DNA of 45,067 bases from UBA993 sp964389365 (lineage in GTDB: Bacteria; Bacillota; Dethiobacteria; DTU022). Below the pieces are notes generated by a model. It did no database searches and was not told the DNA's origin. It saw nothing but the letters and a program-made list of their open reading frames with translations. Shown here one piece after another: positions 9,195 through 18,148 of this stretch. How positions within the stretch are numbered: position 1 is the first letter of the stretch; each line of letters begins with the position of its first letter. The stretch covers positions 1 to 45,067 of the forward strand of contig CAYMDO010000016.1 in assembly GCA_964389365.1 (NCBI GenBank). The letters are read 5' to 3'. The position numbers were made by a program, and so were the translations under genes.

Positions 9195-9764
9195 TCAACC
9201 ATTTAAACTTAAAAAATACTTAAGCAGTATGCCCTTCAACCAGTCTGCGATTGGAGTCAGATAATGATTGGCGATAAAAACCGCTTCCGAATTATCAAGT
9301 GCTTCTTCAAAAAGTTGCAACGGGATCAACGACATGCCAGCAATTATAAGATAAACAAACGTAATCCCGATCAGCGCACCAAGAACAGCGCCACCTAATC
9401 GGTTGAAAAAACCGATTACCGGCACCTTGTTAACCCAGCGAAAACTTCCAGAAATAATCCGAAAGAGCAGGCTTAAAACCAGGAACATGACCAAAAAAAC
9501 AATGATAGCGGCAATCAACTGTGGAGCTTTGTCTAATGCAACTTCCAGCCCCAGGCTTTCGATGAGCTCATGGTGCGGAATAATATCTTCGGTATTAATT
9601 TTAGCTGCCAGGAGGCCGCTAATATGGCGGCTGCCCCAAAAAGAAAAAACTATCACAACCAGAAAACCAACCAGATCAAAAAACTGTTTGACCAGCCCGT
9701 GAAAAAAACCGTTTAGCAGGTGCAAAACGAAAACCGCCAGCAACAGTATATCAAGCCAATTCAT
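9195..9764 (-). CDS. cvpA: CvpA family membrane protein
   Basis: A 189-residue integral membrane protein with four predicted membrane segments, starting with the family's typical WLDILLLAVFVLHLLNGFFHGL. Then come the VVIVFSFWGSRHI, LIAAIIVFLVMFLVLSLLF and GAVLGALIGITFVYLIIAG helices. CvpA/colicin-V-production proteins are conserved but poorly understood; in enterobacteria they affect envelope integrity. The ATG lies inside the 3' end of zapA (14-base overlap), indicating coupled translation. The zapA-cvpA-mutS2 neighbourhood is standard for Clostridia and Bacilli. Confidence 0.88.
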   Translation of the reverse strand: MNWLDILLLAVFVLHLLNGFFHGLVKQFFDLVGFLVVIVFSFWGSRHISGLLAAKINTEDIIPHHELIESLGLEVALDKAPQLIAAIIVFLVMFLVLSLLFRIISGSFRWVNKVPVIGFFNRLGGAVLGALIGITFVYLIIAGMSLIPLQLFEEALDNSEAVFIANHYLTPIADWLKGILLKYFLSLNG

Positions 9765-10026
9765 TCGCTTCGCCCTTTCTTTCAGCCGGCAATATCTGTT
9801 TTTCCTGCTCGGATTTTAATTTTATCAGTTCATCAGCCAGGTTCAACGCCGCTAGCACAGCAACCCTATGCCGGCTCATCTGAATATTACTTTCTGCCAA
9901 TTTACGCATCAGGCGATCAACGTAGCGGCCAACCCTATCCATTTCGTATGCCGAAGAAGTGCCTCTGAGAATATAATCCTCTCCCATAATGGAAACAGTA
10001 ACCCGGTTTTTCTCTTTGCTTTCCAT
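9751..10026 (-). CDS. zapA: Cell division protein ZapA
   Basis: A 91-residue ZapA. It has an N-terminal beta domain (VTVSIMGEDYILRG), an EMDRVGRYVDRLMRKL helix and a C-terminal coiled-coil helix (AVLAALNLADELIKLKSEQEK). ZapA binds FtsZ and bundles protofilaments at the Z ring. It sits 62 bases after pheT and overlaps cvpA. The ribosome site before the ATG (AAGGCAGG) is moderate. Confidence 0.9.
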   Translation of the reverse strand: MESKEKNRVTVSIMGEDYILRGTSSAYEMDRVGRYVDRLMRKLAESNIQMSRHRVAVLAALNLADELIKLKSEQEKQILPAERKGEANELA

Positions 10027-10088
10027 AGATCAGGCCTGCCTTCTTGTCAGTTGAAAGCCAACGGTTACTATTTTCGCTGTCAGAGACC

Positions 10089-12515
10089 TCAAATCCTGCC
10101 TGATCGGCTGCGAAGCATAGCCCCAAGGCCATGCAGGGCTTTTTCAATCTTTCTCATAACTTCATTTATATCCGCTTCAGTAAGAGTACCTTCATCCCTC
10201 CTGAAAACAAGCGAATAAGCCAAGCTTCTTTTACCTGCCGGCACCTGTTTCCCTTCATAAAGATCAAACAGCTTTACAGCACTAAGCAGTTCACCTCCGG
10301 CTACCCGGATAGCCTCTTCCAGATCTGCAGCACTGACCGTTTTTGAAGCCACTACAGCCAGATCGCGATTGGCTGCCGGATATCGAGGCAGCGGAACGAT
10401 CCGCGGCACCAGGATAGCTTTTCTAAATAACGGAGCAAGTTCTATTTCCGCCAGCGTAACCGGTTGATCCAAATCAAAATCGGCTGCCACTTCCGGATGC
10501 AAATCACCGATAAAACCGATCTTTACCCCATCTAGTAGCAACTGTGCGCTGCGTGTTGGATGTGTAAACGGTTCTGCAACCCCGCTAAAGGTTATCCCAT
10601 CAATTTGCAGCCTCTTAAAAATCAGCTCCAAAACCCCTTTTATTTCATAGAATCCAGCCTGACGTGAAGGTATAACCCAGTTGGGCTCCGGAGTTAAACC
10701 GCTTACCAAGAAAGTTAACCTCTCCGTCTCTTCTGGCAGGCTGGTTATCGGCAGTTCTTTCGGGGTATAAACTGTACCGAGTTCAAAAAGCTGCAGATTC
10801 AGTTCCCGGTAGCTGATATTTTGCTGCGCCGCTTTCAGCAAACCCGGCAAAATCGTAGAGCGCATTACTGCCTGTTCATCAGAAAAAGGGTTTTGAACCG
10901 GGATCAATCGCAGACGTGGATCACCCTCGGCAATCCTCAACCGATCCAGGTTGACCGGATTGATAAAAGAATAGGTAATACATTCGTAAAAACCGCAGGA
11001 GGCCAAAAGATCCCGGATCACTGTTTTCAAACGTTCCGGAAAAGATTCGCGATTTTCAACCAACTCGCCGCTGGGCAGGGTTGTCGGCACCCGATCATAA
11101 CCATGCAACCTTACGATCTCCTCGACCAAATCTTCCTCAATTAACAGATCCGGCCGCCGCAGTGGCACGGTAACCATAAACTGATCCTCTTCAACCCGCT
11201 CAGGTAGCAGCCCCAGTCTATTTAAGATGTTCACAATCTCTTCTTCAGCAATATCCATCCCCAGTATCTTATTAACCCGCGATGGTTTGAGTTGAATAGT
11301 CCATGGTTTAACCGTCGAGTTGTTGATATCGATTATATTTTGTAGCACTTTACCACCAGTCAATTCGCCAATTAAATATGATGCGCGGTTTTGTGCAACC
11401 AGCACCATTTCGTGGTTAACCCCTTTTTCGAAACGCTGAGACGCTTCCGAGGGAAGGGTATAACGACGCGCAGTACACCTGATATTTTTTGGGTTAAACG
11501 CGGCGGCCTCAATTAAGACAGCCTTGGTTGAGGCTGTAATCTCTGTGTTTTCGCCGCCCATTACTCCAGCCAGCCCAACTGCTTTATTTCTGTCAGCAAT
11601 GACAAGCACTTCAGCATCAAGTTCCCTTTTTACCCCGTCCAGCGTAATCAGCACTTCATCGTTCTCAGCCCGCCTGACAATAATCTCGTTGTTGGACAGC
11701 CGGTCAAGATCAAATGCGTGCAACGGCTGCCCGTACTCCCACATTACATAGTTGGTAATATCAACCACATTATTGATCGGCCTGATCCCGGCTTTAAGCA
11801 ACCTCAGCTGCATCCAGATCGGCGATCTTTCGATTATTATCTTTTCAATCGCCCTTGCAGTGTAGCGCGGACACAAATCCGGATCTTCAACCGTCACCTG
11901 AAAGAAATTATTTATCAGCCTACCGTTTTCTTTTGGATTACAAGGAGGAAAGACCACCTGCTTTCCCGTGAGAGCAGCTACTTCATAAGCAACGCCAATT
12001 AAACCAAGACAGTCAGAACGGTTTGGGGTCAGTTCCAGGTGAAGGATCTCTTCATCAAAACCCAGTAAACGGTCAACCGGTGTTCCGGGCACCGCTTCAT
12101 TATCTAGTATCAATATTTCATCTTCTGCTCCGAGTTCCAATCCCAACTCCTGTGCTGAACAGAGCATTCCGTACGATAATACACCGTAAAGTTTAGCCAC
12201 CTCGATCAACCGTTCTCCAGGCAATTTAGAGCCCGGTTTGGCAACCGGAACTTTGGCTCCCGTTTTAACGTTATGTGCCCCACAAACTATACTTAGAGCT
12301 GCATCCCCGGTGTAAACTTCAACCAGTATCAGGTTGCCTCGTCCGGGATGTTGCTCCACTTTTTTAACCTGCCCCACTACTACTCCGGGAAGTTCAGCCC
12401 CAAACCTTTCAACCACACCTACTTCAATGCCGGACTGGGTCATCAAGTCGGCCAATTGCTGGGCGCTCATTCCCGGATCAATATATTCTTTTAGCCACCG
12501 ATAAGGCACCTGCAT
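10089..12515 (-). CDS. pheT: Phenylalanyl-tRNA synthetase beta subunit
   Basis: An 808-residue PheT. It has an N-terminal tRNA-binding EMAP/OB fold (about 40-150), the B3/B4 editing domain (NRSDCLGLIGVAYE; HAFDLDRL), B5 domains, a degenerate class II core and the C-terminal ferredoxin-like anticodon-binding FDX-ACB domain (PRYPAANRDLAVV). It forms the alpha2-beta2 enzyme that charges tRNA-Phe. The ATG at 12515 follows GGGGGAG by six bases and gives the canonical MQVPYRWLKEYI start; a further in-frame ATG at 12536 lacks this spacing. It follows pheS by 43 bases and shares its T-box-controlled transcript. Confidence 0.95.
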   Translation of the reverse strand: MQVPYRWLKEYIDPGMSAQQLADLMTQSGIEVGVVERFGAELPGVVVGQVKKVEQHPGRGNLILVEVYTGDAALSIVCGAHNVKTGAKVPVAKPGSKLPGERLIEVAKLYGVLSYGMLCSAQELGLELGAEDEILILDNEAVPGTPVDRLLGFDEEILHLELTPNRSDCLGLIGVAYEVAALTGKQVVFPPCNPKENGRLINNFFQVTVEDPDLCPRYTARAIEKIIIERSPIWMQLRLLKAGIRPINNVVDITNYVMWEYGQPLHAFDLDRLSNNEIIVRRAENDEVLITLDGVKRELDAEVLVIADRNKAVGLAGVMGGENTEITASTKAVLIEAAAFNPKNIRCTARRYTLPSEASQRFEKGVNHEMVLVAQNRASYLIGELTGGKVLQNIIDINNSTVKPWTIQLKPSRVNKILGMDIAEEEIVNILNRLGLLPERVEEDQFMVTVPLRRPDLLIEEDLVEEIVRLHGYDRVPTTLPSGELVENRESFPERLKTVIRDLLASCGFYECITYSFINPVNLDRLRIAEGDPRLRLIPVQNPFSDEQAVMRSTILPGLLKAAQQNISYRELNLQLFELGTVYTPKELPITSLPEETERLTFLVSGLTPEPNWVIPSRQAGFYEIKGVLELIFKRLQIDGITFSGVAEPFTHPTRSAQLLLDGVKIGFIGDLHPEVAADFDLDQPVTLAEIELAPLFRKAILVPRIVPLPRYPAANRDLAVVASKTVSAADLEEAIRVAGGELLSAVKLFDLYEGKQVPAGKRSLAYSLVFRRDEGTLTEADINEVMRKIEKALHGLGAMLRSRSGRI

Positions 12516-12558
12516 TAAGAACTCCCCCAGTATCATATTATATGCTTATTGCATATTA

Positions 12559-13584
12559 TCAGGCAAACTGTTTAAGAAAACGCAAATCGTTAGCAAAGAA
12601 AAGGCGCAGATCGGCAATGCCGTATTTAAGCATTGCAATACGCTCTACTCCCATGCCAAAAGCATAACCGGTAACCTGTTTCGGATCGTATCCGGCTACT
12701 TCCAGAACCCGGGGGTGGACCATCCCGGCACCTAAAATTTCCAACCACCCCATATCACTACAAACCCGGCAACCTTTGCCCTCACACATAATACAGGATA
12801 TATCCACTTCGGCGCTGGGCTCTGTGAAGGGGAAAAAACTGGGCCGCAGGCGGATCTTCTGCCCGGAACCAAACATCTCCCTGGCAAAAAGAAGCAATGT
12901 CCCTTTCAGGTCAGCAAAAGTAATATCATAATCGACAGCTAGACCTTCAACCTGATGAAACATCGGAGAATGAGTTGCATCATCATCGCGACGGAAAACC
13001 TTCCCCGGGGCAATGATTCTTACCGGCAGCGCCGGAGCCAGTTTTTCCATTACCCTGACCTGCACAGGAGAAGTATGGGTCCTAAGCAGGTATTCAGTAG
13101 TAATATAGAAGCTGTCCTGCATATCCCGAGCCGGATGGTCAGCCGGGAAATTAAGAGCTTCGTAGTTATAATAATCGCTTTCAATCTCCGGACCATGGGC
13201 TACCTGAAAACCAAGGCCGATAAAAATCTCTTTAATTTCATCAGTAATCAGCGTAAGCGGATGTTTCTGCCCCAGGATCGCTGGGCGCCCGGGAAGTGTA
13301 ATATCAATCTGTTCCGTTACCCATTTATCCCCGATAGATGCATCGCGCAATAATTGCTCTTTTCTCAGAAACAACTCTTCAAGCTCAAGGCGCAGGGCAT
13401 TAGCCACACTGCCTACCCTGGGGCGCTCACCCGGATCGACAGCACCCAAGCTGCGTAACATTGTTGTCAGCTCACCTTTTTTCCCAAGGATGCGGATCTT
13501 AATTTCTTTAAGTGCCTCAATATTTTCCGCTTCCTTAACTTTCAGGCGCGCTTCATTCTCCAGTTCTTTTAGCTTTTCAAGCAT
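12559..13584 (-). CDS. pheS: Phenylalanyl-tRNA synthetase alpha subunit
   Basis: A 341-residue PheS, the catalytic class II subunit. It has an N-terminal coiled coil (LEKLKELENEARLKVKEAE), motif 1 around HPLTLITDEI, motif 2 around RTHTSPVQVRVME...GKVFRRDDDATHSPMFHQVEG and motif 3 GMGVERIAML. The ATG at 13584 is preferred over the ATG at 13599 because GGAGGT stands seven bases before it and the upstream ATG is part of that very ribosome site. It is the first gene of the pheST unit, directly behind the T-box attenuator. Confidence 0.96.
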   Translation of the reverse strand: MLEKLKELENEARLKVKEAENIEALKEIKIRILGKKGELTTMLRSLGAVDPGERPRVGSVANALRLELEELFLRKEQLLRDASIGDKWVTEQIDITLPGRPAILGQKHPLTLITDEIKEIFIGLGFQVAHGPEIESDYYNYEALNFPADHPARDMQDSFYITTEYLLRTHTSPVQVRVMEKLAPALPVRIIAPGKVFRRDDDATHSPMFHQVEGLAVDYDITFADLKGTLLLFAREMFGSGQKIRLRPSFFPFTEPSAEVDISCIMCEGKGCRVCSDMGWLEILGAGMVHPRVLEVAGYDPKQVTGYAFGMGVERIAMLKYGIADLRLFFANDLRFLKQFA

Positions 13585-13604
13585 CTTGAACACCTCCATA
13601 AATA

Positions 13605-13865
13605 AAAAAACCCTCTAAACGAGGGACGAAAGCAAGCTTCCGCGGTACCACCCAGATTGGCTTATATAATAATCAAAGCCCTCTTGGCATCGTTAACGGG
13701 ATGAGCGTCCTATGCCTACCAAGTTTCTTTCAACCCTTCAGCGGGAAGTTCCGGAGCGAACTTCAACCGTCGGCACCGGGCCGGCTTTCAGTCTGTGGCC
13801 GCACCTCCCTGAGCAGTGCCTGCATCGGCATACTTTTCTCCTTCATCACTTTTCTATGCAGCAAT
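13605..13865 (-). promoter_or_regulatory. T-box riboswitch leader (Phe) of pheST
   Basis: The minus strand carries the 14-base T-box signature TGGGTGGTACCGCG at 13641-13654. About 100 bases upstream, a candidate specifier loop reads GAAC-TTC-CC with a UUC phenylalanine codon at 13745-13747. An AGTA-box-like GAAAAGTA lies in stem I. The leader ends in a CCCTC/GAGGG hairpin followed by seven T (13604-13625), the attenuator. By family knowledge, uncharged tRNA-Phe(GAA) binding favours the antiterminator and turns on pheST. Confidence 0.93.
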
Positions 13866-13871
13866 AAAAGA

Positions 13872-13900
13872 ATTATAGCATCTATAGTCGCTCGCTTCAA
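13872..13900 (-). promoter_or_regulatory. Sigma-A promoter of the pheST T-box leader
   Basis: TTGAAG (13895-13900) and a perfect TATAAT (13872-13877) are separated by exactly 17 bases, on the minus strand. The -35 box overlaps the last bases of the upstream methylase gene. Transcription would begin near 13865, just before stem I of the T-box. Confidence 0.8.
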
Positions 13901-14706
13901 GTGCTGCCTGCTGACTCCTGGCGCCTGATCTCATAGAGAATAATACCGGCTGCCACTGCTGCGTTTAACGATTCTATATTTCCATGCATGGGAATTGCTG
14001 CCACCATATCAGCCAGCGACAGAATTTTATCAGCAACACCGGAGGCTTCATTGCCAACCACCAGGGCAACAGGCCTATTATAAGTCAATGACCAGTAAGG
14101 GTGTTCTCCAATCCCGGCAGCTGCCACAACAGAATATCCTTCCTCTTTCAACCGGGTAAGCAGTTGTTCCGGGCCGCTGACCTCCTGGATTCCAATCTTA
14201 AATATCGAACCCGCTGTAGAACGTAATACTTTAGGACCGTACGGATCAGTGGAACCCTCGGTACAGTAAAGCAGATCAACCCCAGCTGCAACTGCTGTCC
14301 TGATTAAACTACCCATATTGCCCGGATCCTGCAACCTGTCTGCAATAACAACAAGCCCGGATATACTATTTATTTCTATTTTCGTGCTTTTAAAAACAAA
14401 GGGGAAGATAGCTGCAATCTCTTGTGGTGATTCTGTTTCAGATATTTCCTTGAACAGCAACGGGGGCAAAACTATCTTCTGTGTTAAATGCGGCAAATCA
14501 GCGAACCACTTTATTTCGTTGTTGTAAAAGCTTTCTGTGATAAAAACAAATTCGGGAATCAACCCAGCCTGCAAGGCCTCCCTCACAAGATTTGGGCCTT
14601 CAACTGCGATCCTTTCTTTCTTCCTGCGGTAATTTCTATTTGCCAGCAGTTTTCGGTATTCTTTCAGAATTGGATTATGCCGGCTATTTAAGGCCCGGGG
14701 TTTCAA
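13897..14706 (-). CDS. SpoU/TrmH-family RNA 2'-O-methyltransferase
   Basis: About 269 residues. The N-terminal substrate-binding domain (ALNSRHNPILKEYRKLL; RIAVEGPNLVREAL) is followed by the knotted SPOUT domain with LVVIADRLQDPGNMGSLIRTA, ALVVGNEASGV and IPMHGNIESLNAAVAAGI, the three S-adenosylmethionine-binding motifs. Such RlmB/TsnR-like enzymes methylate the ribose of rRNA or tRNA. The exact target is not readable. TTG at 14706 is preferred because CTGGAG lies eight bases before it and the protein then starts like its family. An ATG at 14799 would add an atypical tail and sits inside a 12-bp inverted repeat. It sits between rplT and pheS, a standard position in Clostridia. Confidence 0.88.
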   Translation of the reverse strand: MKPRALNSRHNPILKEYRKLLANRNYRRKKERIAVEGPNLVREALQAGLIPEFVFITESFYNNEIKWFADLPHLTQKIVLPPLLFKEISETESPQEIAAIFPFVFKSTKIEINSISGLVVIADRLQDPGNMGSLIRTAVAAGVDLLYCTEGSTDPYGPKVLRSTAGSIFKIGIQEVSGPEQLLTRLKEEGYSVVAAAGIGEHPYWSLTYNRPVALVVGNEASGVADKILSLADMVAAIPMHGNIESLNAAVAAGIILYEIRRQESAGST

Positions 14707-14784
14707 AAATTTCACTCCAGCGTATGCGGTATAGTCAATAACCGCTTTGTTTTCCAACAGTGAAATATTTCGCCAGTTGAATAA

Positions 14785-14846
14785 GAGCCTGTTTAGCATC
14801 TACCATGTCATAATAATGATCGACAACAATGTTTCTAAACAGGCTC
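14785..14846 (-). terminator. Long-loop inverted repeat after rplT (possible terminator)
   Basis: GAGCCTGTTTAG and CTAAACAGGCTC are perfect 12-base arms (14785-14796 and 14835-14846) with a 38-base loop, lying 8 bases after the rplT stop. On the minus strand the second arm is followed only by TTATT, so termination is uncertain. It could instead be an RNA-processing or regulatory stem. Confidence 0.4.
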
Positions 14847-14854
14847 AAGATTAC

Positions 14855-15208
14855 TTATCTATTGGCTTTTGCCAACTCAACCAGCTGGGCAAATGCATTT
14901 TTATCTTTCACAGCCAAATCAGCGAGTACTTTACGGTTGATCTGAACATCGGCCTTTTTCAACCCGCTGATGAAGCGGCTATATGAAATCCCACCATTTC
15001 TTGCCTCGGCATTAATTCTGGCTATCCATAACTTACGAAAATCTCGTTTACGCTGACGACGGTCGCGGTAAGCATAGGCCAGCGATTTCATCACCTGCTG
15101 ATTTGCCACCCTAAACAGTTTGCTTTTGGAACCATAATAGCCTTTGGCCAGTTTTAATATTTTTTTCCGCCTTTTGCGGGCAACATTACCTCTTTTTGTG
15201 CGAGGCAT
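14855..15208 (-). CDS. rplT: 50S ribosomal protein L20
   Basis: A 117-residue L20 of standard length. It has the basic N-terminal extension (MPRTKRGNVARKRRKKILKL) and the conserved RVANQQVMKSLAYAYRDRR and LWIARINAEAR segments. It binds 23S rRNA early in assembly and, in Firmicutes, also binds the infC leader to shut off its own operon. AGGAGG precedes the ATG. It is the third gene of infC-rpmI-rplT. Confidence 0.98.
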   Translation of the reverse strand: MPRTKRGNVARKRRKKILKLAKGYYGSKSKLFRVANQQVMKSLAYAYRDRRQRKRDFRKLWIARINAEARNGGISYSRFISGLKKADVQINRKVLADLAVKDKNAFAQLVELAKANR

Positions 15209-15281
15209 AATTAATCATCCTCCTACTGATCAGCTATAAAAATCTTAAATCTGAGTTAAGTAGATATTGTCTTTAATGCGT

Positions 15282-15473
15282 CTAAATAATAAGCAGTTTT
15301 ACCCGCTTATCATCTGCCGGTTTTACCAGGGTTGACTTACGTAAACGCCTGATTCGGCTTGAGCTTTTCTTGCCTGTAAGGTGGCTGGCAAAAGCACGGT
15401 AGCGTTTAATCTTACCACTGCCGGTTTTTTTAAAGCGCTTTGCTGCACCACGATGAGTCTTCATTTTAGGCAT
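15282..15473 (-). CDS. rpmI: 50S ribosomal protein L35
   Basis: A 63-residue L35 with the typical start MPKMKTHRGAAKRFKKTGSG and a highly basic core (KRYRAFASHLTGKKSSSR). It lies 21 bases after infC and 73 bases before rplT, with GAGGAAGG before its ATG. Normal length for the family. Confidence 0.97.
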   Translation of the reverse strand: MPKMKTHRGAAKRFKKTGSGKIKRYRAFASHLTGKKSSSRIRRLRKSTLVKPADDKRVKLLII

Positions 15474-15494
15474 GCTGAATACAACCTTCCTCTA

Positions 15495-16004
15495 CTATGA
15501 ATTTGGCGTTAAGATCATGATCATGTTTCGCCCTTCCTGTTTTGCAGGCTTCTCAACTGTGCCATAGCCGGAAAGATCCTGGGCTAACTGCTGGCAGAGT
15601 CTCTGGGCAATCTCAGGATGGGTTATTTCCCTGCCCCTAAACATGACGGTTACTTTAACCTTATCTCCGTTTTCAAGAAACTTTTGCCCCCGCTTAACTT
15701 TTACATCAAAGTCGTGTTTATCAATGTTCGGGCGCAGTTTAATCTCTTTTATTGTTGTAACCTTTTGGTTCTTCCTGGCTTCGCGGTCACGTTTGCTTTG
15801 CTCGTACTTGTGTTTGCCATAATCCATCAAACGGCAGACTGGTGGGCGGGCACTTGGCGCAACATTGACCAGATCAAGTTTCTTTTTACTGGCCAGCTCT
15901 AGAGCTTCATCAGTTTTCATTACTCCGAGCTGAGTTCCATCTGCATCGATAACTAAAACTTCACGGGCACTAATTTGTTCATTAACGAACAAATTTTTAC
16001 TAAT
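15495..16004 (-). CDS. infC: Translation initiation factor IF-3, AUU start
   Basis: A 169-residue IF-3. The N-domain begins ISKNLFVNEQISAREV and contains the RLMDYGKHKYEQSKR linker region; the C-domain carries KEIKLRPNIDKHDFD and the VKVTVMFRGREITHPE motif. It keeps 30S subunits free and proofreads start codons. The only start with a good ribosome site is ATT at 16002-16004: GGAGG stands nine bases before it. The next possible start, TTG at 15992, is 21 bases away from it and would cut off four conserved residues. AUU starts on infC are known in E. coli and Geobacillus and allow autoregulation through IF-3's own discrimination. First gene of infC-rpmI-rplT. Confidence 0.95.
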   Translation of the reverse strand: MSKNLFVNEQISAREVLVIDADGTQLGVMKTDEALELASKKKLDLVNVAPSARPPVCRLMDYGKHKYEQSKRDREARKNQKVTTIKEIKLRPNIDKHDFDVKVKRGQKFLENGDKVKVTVMFRGREITHPEIAQRLCQQLAQDLSGYGTVEKPAKQEGRNMIMILTPNS

Positions 16005-16148
16005 TTCTTTTCACCTCCAAATAAATTATAAGAGCAGGTGTTGGCCACCTGCTCTAAAATATCCTTAACCTTTATGGACAACCCGGACGGCACATTATAG
16101 GCCTCAGGGTGAGAAGCGGTGGCTTCTGCTTTTATAATCAATATTTAT
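16005..16148 (-). promoter_or_regulatory. infC leader RNA (L20-leader-type autoregulatory region)
   Basis: The leader of about 144 bases contains two strong hairpins on the minus strand: AGAAGC/GCTTCT with a four-base loop (16112-16127), and a perfect 10-bp stem AGAGCAGGTG/CACCTGCTCT (16031-16055) followed by a U-rich stretch just before the infC ribosome site. The second looks like an attenuator. Position and layout match the L20-binding leader of Firmicutes infC operons. I infer L20 control from context, not from a covariance match. Confidence 0.65.
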
Positions 16149-16155
16149 ATTCCTA

Positions 16156-16184
16156 AATATAACAGAAAAATAAACAGTGGTCAA
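16156..16184 (-). promoter_or_regulatory. Sigma-A promoter of infC-rpmI-rplT
   Basis: TTGACC (16179-16184) and TATATT (16156-16161) with a 17-base spacer on the minus strand. The -35 box overlaps the last codons and stop of thrS, so the infC operon has its own promoter separate from thrS. Confidence 0.75.
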
Positions 16185-18088
16185 ATTGTTTTTTCGGTTA
16201 TTTCCTTTTTCAAGCCCGAAATAAAGTTATCTAATCTGCCGCTGCCAAGATCGCCCTTTTCACGATGCCTGATGGCAATCGTTTTTTCTTCCAACTCACG
16301 ATCTCCGACTACCAGCATATAAGGAATTTTCTTCAACTGAGCTTCACGAATCTTATAGCCTACCTTCTCATTACGAATATCAAGCGTTATCCTGAGGCCC
16401 TCTTCTTTCAGCCGGCCAGCAACTTGTCCGGCATAAGCATGACTGCGTTCGGTTACCGGTACAACAACTGCCTGAACAGGTGCCAGCCAGGCTGGAAATG
16501 ATCCACCATAATGTTCAATTAGCAAAGCAAAAAAACGCTCCATCGAGCCATATACAACACGGTGAATCACTACCGGCCGGTGTTTAGCTCCATCTTCACC
16601 GATATAGGTGAGATCAAATTTTTCGGGCATCTGGAAATCTAGTTGTATAGTGCCACATTGCCAGCTGCGGCCGAGGCAATCTTCAAGATGGAAATCGATC
16701 TTGGGCCCGTAAAAAGCCCCGTCACCTTCTTTGATCTTAAAATTAATATCCTTATCTTTTAAGACCCGCCCAAGAATGCCCGTAGCTTTATCCCACATTT
16801 CTGTTGAACCCATTGCCTTTTCCGGCCTGGTGCTTAACTCTACCCGATAGTCAAACCCAAAAATCCGATAGAAACGATCCATCAGTTTGATGATACCGGC
16901 CACTTCGCTCTCAATTTGTCCGGGTAGCATAAAAATATGAGCGTCATCCTGTGTAAATGTACGCACCCGCATCAAGCCATGAAGTGTTCCCGAAAGTTCA
17001 TGCCGGTGAACAATACCCATCTCTGCAATCCGGCGAGGCAGATCGCGGTAGCTATGCATCTTCGTGCCGTAGACGAGCATCGCTCCGGGACAATTCATCG
17101 GTTTGACAATAAAATCCAGTTCATCAATTTTTGTGAAATACATATTTTCACGGTAATGATCCCAATGGCCCGACTGTTCCCAGAGGGTTCGGTTCAAAAT
17201 CAGTGGGGTCTTAATTTCTTCATAACCTGCCAGTCGGTGTTCCCGTTTCCAGAAATCAGCGAGTTCCTGCCAAATTATCATTCCGTTATTGTGTAAAAAG
17301 GGGAACCCCGGGCCTTCTTCATGCAAGCTGAACAGCTCAAGTTCACGCCCCAGTTTCCTGTGATCACGTTTCCTGGCCTCTTCGAGCATATTCAGATAAT
17401 GATCCAAACGTTCCCTGCTAGGGAATGCGGTGCCGTAAATGCGCTGCAACATGGTATTATGTTCGTCCCCACGCCAGTAAGCCCCTGCCAAACCGGTCAG
17501 CTTAAATGCTTTTACCATCCCTGTGTGGCTCAAGTGTGGACCGGCGCAAAGATCGATAAAATCATCCTGCTCGTAACAGCTGATTACAACATTATCCGGC
17601 AAATCTGCAATCAGTTCCAACTTATAAGTTTCATTCTTAGCGCGGAAGATCTCTTTTGCTTCTTCGCGGCTCATTTCATGCCGCCGGAACAGTCTTTTTT
17701 CCCTGATTATTTTTTGCATTTCAGCTTCGATAGCCGGAAAAACATCTGTGGAAATCGGTTCTTCAAACTCAAAGTCATAATAAAACCCATTTTCAATCGC
17801 CGGGCCAATACCCATTTTAGCTGACGGGTAGAGCCTCTTAACCGCGTGAGCCAGAATATGACTGGCACTGTGGCGGTACACTGCTGCCCCAATTGATGAA
17901 TTAAAATCAACAAAACTGATCGTGCGGTTTTCCTTCAGCGGCTGGTTAAGATCGCATTCTTGGCCATCAACCAACACAGCAACCAGATCTTTATTTTCAG
18001 CGGTTTTTTCCCTGTAGAGGTCCATACATGTAGTGCCATCTGGGAAAACACCAACTTTGCCATCATCAAGTATTACTTTTATTGACAA
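16181..18088 (-). CDS. thrS: Threonyl-tRNA synthetase
   Basis: A 635-residue ThrRS with all expected domains. An N-terminal TGS domain is followed by the editing domain with HSASHILAHAV (HxxxH) and CAGPH. The class II catalytic core has the zinc-binding Cys in MNCPGAM plus the HRHELSG and later VIHR motifs, and there is a C-terminal anticodon-binding domain (VVPVTERSHAYA). It charges tRNA-Thr and hydrolyses Ser-tRNA-Thr. The start is TTG with AGGAGG ten bases upstream. Its leader of only about 55 bases is too short for a T-box, unlike thrS of Bacillus. The stop lies within the promoter of infC. Confidence 0.96.
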   Translation of the reverse strand: MSIKVILDDGKVGVFPDGTTCMDLYREKTAENKDLVAVLVDGQECDLNQPLKENRTISFVDFNSSIGAAVYRHSASHILAHAVKRLYPSAKMGIGPAIENGFYYDFEFEEPISTDVFPAIEAEMQKIIREKRLFRRHEMSREEAKEIFRAKNETYKLELIADLPDNVVISCYEQDDFIDLCAGPHLSHTGMVKAFKLTGLAGAYWRGDEHNTMLQRIYGTAFPSRERLDHYLNMLEEARKRDHRKLGRELELFSLHEEGPGFPFLHNNGMIIWQELADFWKREHRLAGYEEIKTPLILNRTLWEQSGHWDHYRENMYFTKIDELDFIVKPMNCPGAMLVYGTKMHSYRDLPRRIAEMGIVHRHELSGTLHGLMRVRTFTQDDAHIFMLPGQIESEVAGIIKLMDRFYRIFGFDYRVELSTRPEKAMGSTEMWDKATGILGRVLKDKDINFKIKEGDGAFYGPKIDFHLEDCLGRSWQCGTIQLDFQMPEKFDLTYIGEDGAKHRPVVIHRVVYGSMERFFALLIEHYGGSFPAWLAPVQAVVVPVTERSHAYAGQVAGRLKEEGLRITLDIRNEKVGYKIREAQLKKIPYMLVVGDRELEEKTIAIRHREKGDLGSGRLDNFISGLKKEITEKTI

Positions 18089-18148
18089 AGGCTTTTCGCC
18101 TCCTTTTAAAAGACATTCAAAACAATCTATTAGATCCTGCTAATAAAA

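Noticed and set aside
15953..16141. 62-codon minus-strand frame in the infC leader
   Set aside because: It crosses both leader hairpins, overlaps the infC start in another frame and has no protein-like features.
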